Positions 1 to 8,482 are shown, counted from the first letter of the stretch. The stretch is DNA of 15,051 bases from Pseudomonadota bacterium (GCA_022563075.1 JADFOC010000012.1:1-15051), one strand, 5' to 3'. A program made the numbers and translations. Notes: generated from the sequence alone by a model not told the origin.

Positions 1-168
1 AGCTTTTCCGTGGCCTGCGTGGAATCATTGCTGCGTGTTGAAATAGTTCAATTGCCAGGAAAAACACCGATGGGAGTGCGAGATGTCATTAATTCACGGC
101 CATTATTGTTCGAGCCGGGCAAGCTGGTGTCATCGGAACAAACCCCAGTCAAAAGCAAACACAGATAA
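1..168 (+). CDS. fmt: Methionyl-tRNA formyltransferase, C-terminal fragment
   Basis: This is the last 55 codons of fmt, cut by the left edge; the frame is open from base 1 to a TAA at 166-168. The enzyme formylates the methionine on initiator tRNA using 10-formyl-tetrahydrofolate. Only the C-terminal OB-like tRNA-binding domain is visible. It is recognised from the run LLRVEIVQLPGKTPM, then VINSRPLLFEPGKLV, which lines up with the end of E. coli Fmt (LQLPGGKALN..., LLNSRREWFAPGNRL; from memory). The catalytic N-terminal domain lies outside the window. The stop codon abuts the ATG of rsmB (TAAATG), and fmt-rsmB adjacency is common in proteobacteria (def-fmt-rsmB), which supports the call. The identification rests on a short fragment plus context. 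Confidence 0.88.
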   Translation, partial: SFSVACVESLLRVEIVQLPGKTPMGVRDVINSRPLLFEPGKLVSSEQTPVKSKHR

Positions 169-1470
169 ATGAATACCCCCAATAGTCGAGCGATCGCCGC
201 CGGCGTCTTAGCCGAACTTGTCTTGGGTCGTGGCTCATTGACTACTCAACTGAACAAATACCAGGATTTGCCGGATTACTCGCTGTTGCAAGAAACTTGT
301 TATGGATGTTGTCGCTGGTTTCATTTACTAGATTTCATCCTCTCTCAATTACTCGCCAAACCACTCAAGACGAAGGACATAGATCTCAAATGCTTGCTTG
401 TCGTTGGCCTCTACCAACTTCGTGAACTGTCTATACCCGACTATGCGGTAATCGATGAATCGGTATCGGCCGCTAACAGCCTCGGTAAGACTTGGGGCAA
501 GTCATTGGTAAATGGCGTGCTTCGAAACTATCTCAGAAGCCGAAATGAAATAGAGCAAGTGTTAGATAGCGACGCCACATCGATTCTCTACTCCCACCCT
601 AGATGGCTGATCGCCGAAATTGAGAAGCAATGGCCACAACAGGCACCGCAGATTTTTAGCAACAATAATCTGCGGCCACCGATGACCCTGCGTGTCAATC
701 GGTGTGAAAAATCCAGGGAAGAGATCTTGGTGGTTTTAGCGAAAGCATCGATCGAAGCGATTGCTGGTGATCTTGCCGAAAGTGCCGTTTATCTTGACCA
801 ACCTGCGGCGGTTACAACGATTCCTGGTTTCAACGAAGGCTGGGTAAGTGTGCAGGACGAGGCCTCCCAGCTGGTTCCTGGCCTGTTGGAGCTAGAGCCG
901 AATCTGCGTGTGTTAGATGCCTGTGCTGCCCCTGGGGGAAAGACTTGCCACATGCTGGAAAGTGAGCATTCACTCACTGAATTGGTCGCGTTAGACTTGG
1001 ATTCCTCCAGACTTAGCAAGATAGATGATAATCTAGACCGGTTGCATCTGCGCGCCACTTTGAAGGCGGTCGACGCGGCTGATACCGATCGATGGTGGGA
1101 CGGCCAGCCGTTCCACCGGATTCTGTTAGACGCCCCCTGTTCAGCCACCGGCATAATACGAAGACATCCAGACATCAAGCTGCTGCGCCGACCTAAAGAC
1201 ATCAAACGTCAAATGGCCGCTCAGCACGCTTTGCTGCAATCGTTGTGGCCCTGTCTTAAACCCGGTGGCTTACTGTTGTATACCACGTGCTCGATTCTTC
1301 GACAGGAGAATGAAGAGATCATCGCTGCGTTCCTCGATACCGTTGATAACGCTAAACATCAACGCATTGCGGCCGATTGGGGAGTAGAATGTCACTATGG
1401 AAGACAGCTCCTGCCTGGTACAAGTAATGGTCCCGACGGTTTCTTCTATTCGTTGCTAAGAAAAGACTAG
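169..1470 (+). CDS. rsmB: 16S rRNA (cytosine-967-C5)-methyltransferase RsmB
   Basis: RsmB (Sun/Fmu) methylates C967 of 16S rRNA with S-adenosylmethionine. The 433 residues are close to the E. coli length (429). Residues 1 to about 140 form the NusB-like RNA-binding domain, and the rest is a Rossmann methyltransferase. Motif I is LDACAAPGGKT (residues 249-259). Motif IV is DAPCSATG with Cys324, and motif VI is TTCS with Cys374. These are the two cysteines of the RNA m5C mechanism, equivalent to E. coli Cys325 and Cys375. All catalytic elements look intact. The ATG follows the fmt stop with no gap and has no Shine-Dalgarno sequence, so translation is probably coupled to fmt. The trailing RRHPDIK after motif IV is typical of RsmB and argues against other RNA m5C methyltransferases such as RsmF. 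Confidence 0.96.
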   Translation: MNTPNSRAIAAGVLAELVLGRGSLTTQLNKYQDLPDYSLLQETCYGCCRWFHLLDFILSQLLAKPLKTKDIDLKCLLVVGLYQLRELSIPDYAVIDESVSAANSLGKTWGKSLVNGVLRNYLRSRNEIEQVLDSDATSILYSHPRWLIAEIEKQWPQQAPQIFSNNNLRPPMTLRVNRCEKSREEILVVLAKASIEAIAGDLAESAVYLDQPAAVTTIPGFNEGWVSVQDEASQLVPGLLELEPNLRVLDACAAPGGKTCHMLESEHSLTELVALDLDSSRLSKIDDNLDRLHLRATLKAVDAADTDRWWDGQPFHRILLDAPCSATGIIRRHPDIKLLRRPKDIKRQMAAQHALLQSLWPCLKPGGLLLYTTCSILRQENEEIIAAFLDTVDNAKHQRIAADWGVECHYGRQLLPGTSNGPDGFFYSLLRKD

Positions 1471-1489
1471 GCACTTCCTTGGTAGTGCC
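1470..1489 (+). other. Small hairpin at the rsmB stop codon
   Basis: GGCACT (1470-1475) pairs with AGTGCC (1484-1489) across an 8-nt loop. The stem includes the last base of the rsmB stop codon and fills half of the 37-nt gap before trkA. No T-tract follows; the next bases are GGAAAGAGACAGG, which include the likely trkA ribosome-binding region. It is therefore not an intrinsic terminator. It could be an mRNA processing or stability element, or chance. Confidence 0.3.
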
Positions 1490-1507
1490 GGAAAGAGACA
1501 GGCTCGC

Positions 1508-2881
1508 ATGCAAATAATTATTCTCGGCGCTAATCAGGTTGGTAGTTCGCTCGCCGAAACCTTGGCAAATGAAGCCAATGACATCACCGTTGTCGATGAC
1601 GACCCTGAGAAACTACGTGAATTAAAAAACCACATCGATATTAACACCGTTACCGGCTACGCCTCGCATCCCGATGTTCTGGAAAGAGCCGGGGGTGAAG
1701 ATGCCGAAATGATCATTGCTGTAACAGAAGTCGATGAAATCAACATGGTGGCGTGCCGTGTCGCTTATTCTCTATTCCAGACCCCCAAAAAGATTTGTCG
1801 CATTGGTTCTTCTTCCTATCTCGTCAGCGATAAGTTATTTGGCAAGCTCGGGATAGCGGTTGATGTTGTCATCAGCCCCGAGCTAATTGTTTCTAACTAC
1901 ATTGGCCGACTCATCGACTTACCCGGGTCCCTGCAGGTTTTAGACTTTGCCGATGGGAAAGTGCAATTGGTTGCGGTCAAGGCTTACTACGGGGGGCCCC
2001 TGGTGGGGCAAGAAATCCGGTTTTTGCGCCAACACATGCCTGCTGCTGAGGCTCATGTGGCGGCTATATTCCGCAAAGACAGGCCTATCATCCCGGAGGG
2101 CTCCACCGTAATAGAAGCGGATGACGAAGTGTTTTTCTTGGCGGCGCAAAACAATATCCGCGCCTGTATGAGCGAGCTTCGGCGTATGGACCGACCCTAT
2201 AAACGAATAATGATTGCCGGCGGTGGGAACATCGGACAACGCCTGGCCGAGAATGTGGAACAACGTTACCAGGTAAAGATCATCGAAAAAAATCCAGAAC
2301 GCTGTGCTTATCTGTCGGAGCATTTAAACAAGGCCATCGTGCTGAACGGTGAGTCCTCAGATCAGGATCTCTTGTTGGAAGAAAACATCGAAGATACCGA
2401 TGTCTTTATTGCATTAACCAATGATGATGAAGCCAACATTATGTCATCTCTATTAGCGAAGCGGCTGGGTGCTAAAAAAGTGATGGCGATAATCAATAAT
2501 CCTGCCTATGTGGATTTGGTGCAGGGTGGAGAAATCGATATCGCCATCTCTCCGCAACAAGCCACCATCGGCAGTTTGCTTACCCATGTGCGCCGAGGCG
2601 ATGTGGTGAAAGTACATTCTCTGCGTCGCGGTGCAGCCGAAGCCATGGAGGCAATCGCCCACGGCGATCAAGCTTCATCAAGGGTCGTAGGACGTGCAAT
2701 CGAAGACGTCGATCTGCCCGAGGGAACCACTATCGGCGCCATCGTCAGAAATGACGAAGTAATAATTGCCCATAATGACGTCGTCATTGAGTCCGACGAT
2801 CACGTCATTCTGTTCCTGGTGGATCGAAAAAGAATTCCCGAAGTTGAACGCTTGTTCCAAGTCGGTTTCAGTTTTTTCTAA
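1508..2881 (+). CDS. trkA: Trk potassium transporter regulatory subunit TrkA
   Basis: TrkA is the cytoplasmic NAD(H)/nucleotide-binding subunit that gates the Trk K+ uptake channel. The 457 residues match the E. coli length (458) and the usual duplicated layout RCK_N-RCK_C-RCK_N-RCK_C. The first Rossmann unit begins at residue 1 with IIILGANQVG and ends its second strand in VVDDD. The second begins near residue 234 with IMIAGGGNIG (residues 238-243) and ends in IIEKN. The first dinucleotide loop reads GANQVG where E. coli has GAGQVG, so the middle glycine of GxGxxG is Asn9; the second copy is canonical. The ATG has an AGG 6 nt upstream (ACAGG, then CTCGC). trkH starts 6 nt after its stop, placing regulator and pore in one transcript, unlike in E. 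coli where they are unlinked. The RCK duplication makes the assignment near certain. Confidence 0.96.
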   Translation: MQIIILGANQVGSSLAETLANEANDITVVDDDPEKLRELKNHIDINTVTGYASHPDVLERAGGEDAEMIIAVTEVDEINMVACRVAYSLFQTPKKICRIGSSSYLVSDKLFGKLGIAVDVVISPELIVSNYIGRLIDLPGSLQVLDFADGKVQLVAVKAYYGGPLVGQEIRFLRQHMPAAEAHVAAIFRKDRPIIPEGSTVIEADDEVFFLAAQNNIRACMSELRRMDRPYKRIMIAGGGNIGQRLAENVEQRYQVKIIEKNPERCAYLSEHLNKAIVLNGESSDQDLLLEENIEDTDVFIALTNDDEANIMSSLLAKRLGAKKVMAIINNPAYVDLVQGGEIDIAISPQQATIGSLLTHVRRGDVVKVHSLRRGAAEAMEAIAHGDQASSRVVGRAIEDVDLPEGTTIGAIVRNDEVIIAHNDVVIESDDHVILFLVDRKRIPEVERLFQVGFSFF

Positions 2882-2887
2882 TACCCA

Positions 2888-4342
2888 ATGCATGTCTCAA
2901 TCATAGTTAAGATTCTAGGCATATTGCTCATGCTGTTCAGTGCGCTGGGCAATATTCCTTCGCTCGTTGTTGCTCTTATCTATGCAGATGGCATGGCCTG
3001 GGTGTTTTTAACCTCTTTCCTGCTCATCTTCATAGCCGGATTTCTGTTATGGCTGGCCACGGCTCGGACGCGAAAAGAGCTCAGCATCCGCGATGGTTTC
3101 CTGGTAGTCACCTTGTTTTGGGCGGTGCTGGGAACCGCTGCCTGCTTGCCATTGCTGCTATCCCCGGCGCTTGAATTATCGATTACTGATGCGGTCTTCG
3201 AGGCGCTTTCGGGATTAACTACTACCGGCGCCACGGTTATTACAGGGCTCGATGATCTGCCCAAGTCGATTCTGTTTTACCGACAAGAACTGCAGTGGCT
3301 GGGAGGCATGGGCATAATTGTTCTGGCGATGGCACTCCTGCCGATGCTTGGTATTGGTGGCATGCAACTGTATCGTGCTGAAAGCCCCGGCCCAGTGAAA
3401 GACAATAAACTGGTCCCCCGACTTGCGGAAACGGCAAAGGCACTTTGGTATATTTACCTGACTCTCACGATTGCCTGCGCCGTCGCCTATTGGGTGGCCG
3501 GGATGAATGCCTTCGATGCCATCAGCCACAGTTTTACCACTGTGGCTATCGGCGGATTCTCAACCCACGACCTGAGTTTGGGCTACTTCGATAATTCAGC
3601 CATAGAATTAGTGGCCATCGTCTTTATGTTTATTGCTGGAATCAACTTTGCGCTACACTTTACCGCCTGGCAACGCCGCGATGGCAAGCACTATCTGGTG
3701 GATCCAGAGTTTTTATTCTATGCCTTTATTCTAGGTACTCTGTCGGTTGTTACGGTACTGGTTCTCTATTTTACCAATACCTATTCCGGGGTCTTTGAAT
3801 CCGTAATCAAAGGCCTGTTCCAGGTAATTTCTATGGCGACGACCACCGGTTTTACCACCGCCGAATTTAGCTCGTGGCCCACGTTTCTACCCTTAATGCT
3901 GCTGTATGCGGCAATAATTGGAGCCTGCGCAGGTTCTACCGGTGGGGGGATGAAGGTAATCCGCATACTGCTGATCTTTAAACAGGGATATAGGGAAGTA
4001 CAGCGTCTGGTTCACCCGAAGGCAGTCATCCTGATAAAACTTGGTTCTAACCCGGTACCCGATCGCGTAATTGAATCGGTATGGGGGTTTTTTGCGGTCT
4101 ACGTGATGGTATTCATGGTGATGCATCTCGCCTTATTAGCGACGGGATTAGACATCGTCACCGCTTTTAGCGCCGTCGGGGCCTGTCTGAATAATCTTGG
4201 GCCTGGTCTGGGCAGTGTGGCTGAAACCTATGGAGACTTATCGGTCACCGCGAAATGGATACTCTGTTTTGCGATGCTGTTAGGCAGGTTGGAAGTTTTT
4301 ACACTATTGGTTTTATTCACGCCGATGTTCTGGAAACGATAG
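2888..4342 (+). CDS. trkH: Trk potassium transporter membrane subunit TrkH
   Basis: This is the inner-membrane K+-translocating subunit of the Trk system, partner of TrkA just upstream. The 484 residues match E. coli TrkH/TrkG (483-485). Four pore-loop repeats are visible, each with the conserved filter glycine: TTTGAT (Gly114), TTVAIGGFSTH (Gly222-223), ATTTGFTT (Gly321) and CLNNLGPGLG (Gly438). Between them are long hydrophobic segments of the M1-P-M2 type. The intramembrane-gate region with GSTGGGMKV (near residues 350-358) is also typical of TrkH. The ATG lies 6 nt after the trkA stop with no Shine-Dalgarno sequence, so translation is probably coupled. The gene ends 12 nt before the stop of the convergent acyltransferase. 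TrkG and KtrB are related alternatives, but the length and trkA linkage favour TrkH. Confidence 0.95.
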   Translation: MHVSIIVKILGILLMLFSALGNIPSLVVALIYADGMAWVFLTSFLLIFIAGFLLWLATARTRKELSIRDGFLVVTLFWAVLGTAACLPLLLSPALELSITDAVFEALSGLTTTGATVITGLDDLPKSILFYRQELQWLGGMGIIVLAMALLPMLGIGGMQLYRAESPGPVKDNKLVPRLAETAKALWYIYLTLTIACAVAYWVAGMNAFDAISHSFTTVAIGGFSTHDLSLGYFDNSAIELVAIVFMFIAGINFALHFTAWQRRDGKHYLVDPEFLFYAFILGTLSVVTVLVLYFTNTYSGVFESVIKGLFQVISMATTTGFTTAEFSSWPTFLPLMLLYAAIIGACAGSTGGGMKVIRILLIFKQGYREVQRLVHPKAVILIKLGSNPVPDRVIESVWGFFAVYVMVFMVMHLALLATGLDIVTAFSAVGACLNNLGPGLGSVAETYGDLSVTAKWILCFAMLLGRLEVFTLLVLFTPMFWKR

Positions 4343-4354
4343 CGTTGGGGTCCC

Positions 4355-5311
4355 TTAGAGAGCATCTTGATAAAATTGCTTGCCCCCTGGCTGGCGTCGA
4401 AAGCGTTTATATTCCCACTGGTACTGAGTCAGTGCGCGTTCTACGCATTGCTCAATAGTTTTATTGAGGCCCGCAACCGATGTTTCCAAGTCTTCGCTGT
4501 AAATGGCCTGATCTGCTTCGATTACAATTACCTTGAATCCACGTGCCTTTGGCAGTCTCTCCGCATACCCACAAAAAACCCTGACCTTTTTCCTGCGCAC
4601 AAGTTTGCTTACCAGCGTCATGGTTAGCGCCTGTTCTCCGAAAAAAGGCGCATATATCCCACCTTCGTCTGTTGGAACCTGGTCCGGTAATACACCCACT
4701 AATTCACCGTTTTTCAGCGCAGTCAATAGTTGTGCAACTCCTTTGCGATTGGTCGGCGCGAGCTTGATTCCTCCCCTGGACCTGGTTCTTTGCAGCAGGC
4801 TATCTAATGCCGGTATCTTGGGCGGTTGGTAGAGGAATGTGGATTCGATATCTTTGGCGATATAGATCCCAAAAATCTCGAAGTTGCTTAAATGGGGTGC
4901 TAACAATATTACCCCCTCCCCTGACTTTAGCGCTTGCTGAAAAAGCTCTATCCCCTCTGTCTGGGTCACCAGTGAGCGCGTTTTATTTACCGGCAGCAAC
5001 CAAGCCTTGCCCATTTCAAATGCTGTACAAGCTGTATTTTGGAGGCTCTTCCTGGTCAGTAATGAGATTTCGTCATCACTCTTTTGAGGAAAACAGGCGC
5101 GCAGGTTTTTACGGGTGGTATCTCGTGCTCTATTAGGAATAAGTACTAAGCAATATCCACATGCGGCGCCTAATGCATGTAACCAGCTTAGTGGCAGCCA
5201 CATACAAATAGTCAAAAAGGTTTTTAGAAAAAGATATTTTAGGGTCTGAATGACGACGTCTCGCTGTATGCACAAACAGGGTTTTTCTCTAATGCACCGA
5301 AATGGAATCAC
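4355..5311 (-). CDS. LpxL/HtrB-family lipid A acyltransferase
   Basis: This inner-membrane enzyme probably transfers a secondary acyl chain from acyl-ACP to a lipid A precursor. The catalytic pattern H-x4-E is HLSNFE (His140, Glu145 in the longest reading). It is preceded by GEGVILLAP and followed by the family blocks GVLPDQVP and APFFGEQ. The C-terminus, YQWEYKRFRRQPGG, is typical of LpxL-type proteins. A hydrophobic stretch at about residues 21-60 anchors it. The longest reading starts with GTG at 5311 and gives 318 residues. Residues 1-14 contain three cysteines and have no family match that I recall, and I see no Shine-Dalgarno sequence, so a start at the TTG of residue 13 (near 5275) is plausible and would give about 306 residues. 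In Pseudomonas aeruginosa an HtrB-like gene occupies nearly the same place near glyQ. The acyl-chain specificity cannot be read from sequence. Confidence 0.88.
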   Translation of the reverse strand: MIPFRCIREKPCLCIQRDVVIQTLKYLFLKTFLTICMWLPLSWLHALGAACGYCLVLIPNRARDTTRKNLRACFPQKSDDEISLLTRKSLQNTACTAFEMGKAWLLPVNKTRSLVTQTEGIELFQQALKSGEGVILLAPHLSNFEIFGIYIAKDIESTFLYQPPKIPALDSLLQRTRSRGGIKLAPTNRKGVAQLLTALKNGELVGVLPDQVPTDEGGIYAPFFGEQALTMTLVSKLVRRKKVRVFCGYAERLPKARGFKVIVIEADQAIYSEDLETSVAGLNKTIEQCVERALTQYQWEYKRFRRQPGGKQFYQDAL

Positions 5312-5439
5312 AATTCTGCGCTGGAAACAATCAGTTGCTGAATTACGGTGGTCACGCTGGCCCTGGCTCGCTATAGATTAGTTCTGAATAATCGAGGATA
5401 ATTGCAGCCCTTTGATCTTCTACCCAATTCGGCATCACC
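5312..5439. promoter_or_regulatory. Divergent intergenic region, acyltransferase / glyQ
   Basis: This is the longest non-coding stretch in the window and must hold start signals for both directions. For glyQ (+), a weak sigma70-like pair is TGGTCA (5349-5354), 17 nt, TATAGA (5372-5377), each 4 of 6 to consensus. A second -10-like AATAAT (5387-5392) is 5 of 6 but has a poor -35. For the acyltransferase (-), the reverse complement of the same AT-rich patch (5371-5392) offers only weak -10-like hexamers. I see no T-box, riboswitch or terminator hairpin. The promoter positions are guesses from pattern only. Confidence 0.4.
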
Positions 5440-6369
5440 GTGAACAAAACAAATGACCTGAGCACATTTCAGGGTCTTATTTTGGCCTTACAACAATTCT
5501 GGGCAGAACAGGGCTGTGTCATTTTGCAACCCTTGGATATGGAAGTGGGTGCCGGCACCTTCCATCCAGCAACGTTCCTTCGTGCTATCGGCCCGGAAAG
5601 TTGGAATGCGGCCTATGTACAACCTTGTCGGCGACCAGCAGATGGACGTTATGGTGAAAACCCAAATCGCCTGCAACACTATTATCAATTCCAAGTCATT
5701 CTCAAGCCATCGCCTAAGGAGATCCAGGCCATCTATCTTGCATCGTTGGAAAGCTTGGGCATTGATATGTCCGTGCATGATATCCGCTTTGTGGAAGACA
5801 ATTGGGAATCTCCGACACTGGGTGCGTGGGGACTGGGATGGGAAGTCTGGTTGAATGGCATGGAAATAACCCAGTTTACTTATTTCCAACAAATTGGGGG
5901 CCTTGAGTGTCATCCCGTGAGTGGTGAAATCACCTATGGCATAGAACGCATTGCTATGTATTTGCAAGACGTAGATAGCATTTATGACATCGTTTGGGCC
6001 GAGGGCTCCAATGGTGTCATCACCTACGGGGATGTGTTTAAGCAGAATGAAGTTGAAATGTCTGCATTTAATTTTGAGCACGCGTCGACTGACATGTTGT
6101 TTAAACATTTTGATGATTGTGAACAACAATGCCAGGATCTCATTGACAAGAATCTGCCACTACCGGCCTATGAGCAAGTTTTGAAAACATCGCACTATTT
6201 CAACTTGCTCGACGCCAGAAAAGCAATATCGGTGACAGAGAGACAGCGTTTCATCTTGCGCGTTCGTGCATTGGCTCGACTGGTAGCGGAAGCATATTTT
6301 GAGAGTCGTAAGCAGCTTGGTTTCCCTCTCGCTTCTGATGAATTACGTCAGCAATACCTGGAAAATTAG
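5440..6369 (+). CDS. glyQ: Glycyl-tRNA synthetase alpha subunit
   Basis: This is the catalytic subunit of the bacterial alpha2beta2 glycyl-tRNA synthetase, which activates glycine with ATP for transfer to tRNA-Gly. The 309 residues compare with 303 in E. coli. Conserved blocks appear in order: [78 protein letters not shown] and [13 protein letters not shown]. The last holds the class II motif 3 arginine. The C-terminus has [15 protein letters not shown]. The start is GTG at 5440: an in-frame TGA at 5413 rules out anything much longer, and no ATG or TTG lies between. No Shine-Dalgarno sequence is evident. The stop overlaps the possible GTG start of glyS by 1 nt. The spacer upstream contains its probable promoter. 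Confidence 0.97.
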   Translation: MNKTNDLSTFQGLILALQQFWAEQGCVILQPLDMEVGAGTFHPATFLRAIGPESWNAAYVQPCRRPADGRYGENPNRLQHYYQFQVILKPSPKEIQAIYLASLESLGIDMSVHDIRFVEDNWESPTLGAWGLGWEVWLNGMEITQFTYFQQIGGLECHPVSGEITYGIERIAMYLQDVDSIYDIVWAEGSNGVITYGDVFKQNEVEMSAFNFEHASTDMLFKHFDDCEQQCQDLIDKNLPLPAYEQVLKTSHYFNLLDARKAISVTERQRFILRVRALARLVAEAYFESRKQLGFPLASDELRQQYLEN

Positions 6370-8453
6370 TGCCCATGGCAACACGAGATTTTTTGGTCGA
6401 GATAGGCACTGAAGAATTGCCGCCCAAAGCACTTAGCCTATTGTCCAGTTCATTCGAGACTGGGTTCAGTAATGCCTTGGCACAGCATCATCTGACTTTC
6501 TCTGCGATTCGTCGTTATGCGACACCCCGCAGACTGGCGCTGATAGTTTCCGATTTGATCGAGAAACAAGCTGACACTCAACTTGTAAAATTTGGCCCGG
6601 CCGTATCTGCAGCCTTCGATGCAAAAGGAAATCCAACACCAGCAGCGCTTGGGTTTGCCAAGTCGTGCGGGGTAGAGGTGTCAGCATTAGCCACCGCCAA
6701 AAGAGATGGTGTTGAGAAAATGTCATTCTCAACCACCGAAGACGGCAAGACAGCGCAGTCACTATTACCGGATATTGTTAACGATGTACTCGCTCAGTTG
6801 CCTATTCCTAAAAGAATGCGTTGGGGAAGCTCTCGCGATGAATTCGTGCGTCCGGTTCATTGGATCGTCCTTCTATTTGGCGGTGAAGGGCTATCCGCAA
6901 CCCTGTTGGGTGTCCACGCTAGTACGTTTACTTTCGGACATCGATTCCACTATAACGAAAAGATTCAACTCGAACATGCGAGCGATTATGAAACATTGCT
7001 TGAAGATCCGGGCAGTGTGATTGCAGACTTCGATAAACGTAAACAGATGATTCGAAAACTCGTTGTTGAAGAAGGCGAATTGATCGGTGCGACTACTGTC
7101 GTCGATGAAGATCTGTTGGACGAAGTAACCGGCCTGGTCGAGTATCCGGTCGCTTTGACTGGGAAATTTGAAAAGAGTTTTCTCGACATACCGCCCGAAG
7201 CGCTGATACTGACCATGAAATCTCATCAGAAATGTTTCTATCTGGTAGACGAAAGTTCAAATTTATTGCCCCGGTTTATTACCGTGAGCAATATTCGAAG
7301 CAAGGATCCCAAGCAGGTCATAGAGGGCAATGAACGCGTCATCCGGCCCAGATTGGCCGATGCGCGCTTCTTCTACGAAGCCGATAAAAGGCGCCCGTTA
7401 GTCGATCGATTGGATCAACTCAAGAATATTGTGTTTCAGGAAAAGCTGGGAACGGTTTTTGACAAGTCACAGCGCGTTTCCAAACTGGCGCGTGCGATCG
7501 CCGTTAAATTAGAAGCGAACGTGAAGTTCTGTGAACGCGCCGCTCAGCTGTCGAAGTGCGACCTGGTGACCGATATGGTTGGTGAGTTCGCTGACCTACA
7601 GGGATTGATGGGTTACTACTATGCGCTGAATGACGGCGAGCCAGAAGAAGTCGCGATAGCACTCAATGAGCAGTATATGCCAAGGTACTCCGGTGGCGCC
7701 CTGCCGACATCAACTACCGGCAGCGTTCTTGCCATTGCAGATAAATTGGATTCCATCGTGGGTTTATTTGCAATTGGCCAGCCCCCCACTGGGTCAAAAG
7801 ATCCTTTCGCGCTGCGCCGCTGCGGTATTGGAATTCTGAGAATTTTGGTAGAACGGGAATTGGACCTGAACATTCTGGATTGTATCGACCAATCGATCTC
7901 CGGCTTTGAAAAACTTAAGATTAGCCCGAAGACTAGAACCGATGTGTTCGATTTTCTGCTCGAGAGATTTCGAGCTTGGTATCTCGATGAAAGTATCTCT
8001 AGCGATGTTTTCCAGTCAGTCATTGCGCTTAAACCACAGCGGCCACTCGATTTTCATCAAAGGATTCTTGCGGTACATCATTTTAGTAAATTACCACAGT
8101 CAGAAGCGCTGGCCGTCGCTAATAAGAGAGTGTCAAATCTCTTATCCAAACTTGACAATAAGACAACCGATGTGGATATTGATCAGGCCTTATTGCAAGA
8201 ACCTGCAGAGAAAGAACTCTTTAATGTCTTGAGTAGTAAAATAATGGACGTGGCGCCTTTATTTGAAAATGGTCTTTACAAGGACGGCCTGGAGCAATTG
8301 GCAGAATTGAAAGATAGTGTAGATGATTTCTTCGATAACGTGTTGGTCATGTGTGATGATCTTTCACTGCGAAGTAATCGGATTGCGCTACTGCAACGAC
8401 TTCGCAGCTTGTTTTTACAGGTAGCGGACATCTCATATTTACACAATAATTAG
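6369..8453 (+). CDS. glyS: Glycyl-tRNA synthetase beta subunit
   Basis: This is the tRNA-binding subunit that pairs with GlyQ. It is 694 residues from GTG 6369 or 692 from ATG 6375 (E. coli 689). The N-terminus FLVEIGTEELPPKAL is a family hallmark. It is followed by YATPRRLA, KRMRWG, FVRPVHWIV, ALILTMKSHQKCF, RFITVSN and VIRPRLADARFF. The central region has LSKCDLVTDMVGEFADLQG (from about residue 395), then ALNEQYMPRYSGG and KDPFALRR. The C-terminal anticodon-binding part ends in FFDNVLVMCDD and FLQVADIS. GTG 6369 overlaps the glyQ TAG by one base and has GGA 6 nt upstream. ATG 6375 is two codons later, better matches E. coli, but has the GGA 12 nt upstream; either could be used. Overlap with glyQ implies coupled, balanced synthesis of the two subunits. 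Confidence 0.97.
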   Translation: MPMATRDFLVEIGTEELPPKALSLLSSSFETGFSNALAQHHLTFSAIRRYATPRRLALIVSDLIEKQADTQLVKFGPAVSAAFDAKGNPTPAALGFAKSCGVEVSALATAKRDGVEKMSFSTTEDGKTAQSLLPDIVNDVLAQLPIPKRMRWGSSRDEFVRPVHWIVLLFGGEGLSATLLGVHASTFTFGHRFHYNEKIQLEHASDYETLLEDPGSVIADFDKRKQMIRKLVVEEGELIGATTVVDEDLLDEVTGLVEYPVALTGKFEKSFLDIPPEALILTMKSHQKCFYLVDESSNLLPRFITVSNIRSKDPKQVIEGNERVIRPRLADARFFYEADKRRPLVDRLDQLKNIVFQEKLGTVFDKSQRVSKLARAIAVKLEANVKFCERAAQLSKCDLVTDMVGEFADLQGLMGYYYALNDGEPEEVAIALNEQYMPRYSGGALPTSTTGSVLAIADKLDSIVGLFAIGQPPTGSKDPFALRRCGIGILRILVERELDLNILDCIDQSISGFEKLKISPKTRTDVFDFLLERFRAWYLDESISSDVFQSVIALKPQRPLDFHQRILAVHHFSKLPQSEALAVANKRVSNLLSKLDNKTTDVDIDQALLQEPAEKELFNVLSSKIMDVAPLFENGLYKDGLEQLAELKDSVDDFFDNVLVMCDDLSLRSNRIALLQRLRSLFLQVADISYLHNN

Positions 8454-8482
8454 TTGTATTCGAAGTAATTCAACGAGACATC

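Noticed and set aside
789-1205. A 138-codon open frame antisense to rsmB, and similar antisense or shifted frames in glyQ (5488-6129), gyrB and recF
   Set aside because: They lie wholly inside strongly conserved genes and have no recognisable protein motifs or start signals; they are shadows of the real genes.
4255-5136. Plus-strand open frames at 4255-4458, 4367-4627, 4533-4832 and 4807-5136
   Set aside because: They overlap one another and the minus-strand acyltransferase, whose family motifs are clear; none has a recognisable product.
8144-8152. TTATCCAAA in glyS, one base from a DnaA box (TTATCCACA)
   Set aside because: It is isolated, imperfect and inside a coding region, with no cluster of boxes or AT-rich unwinding stretch. 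oriC is expected upstream of dnaA, outside the window.
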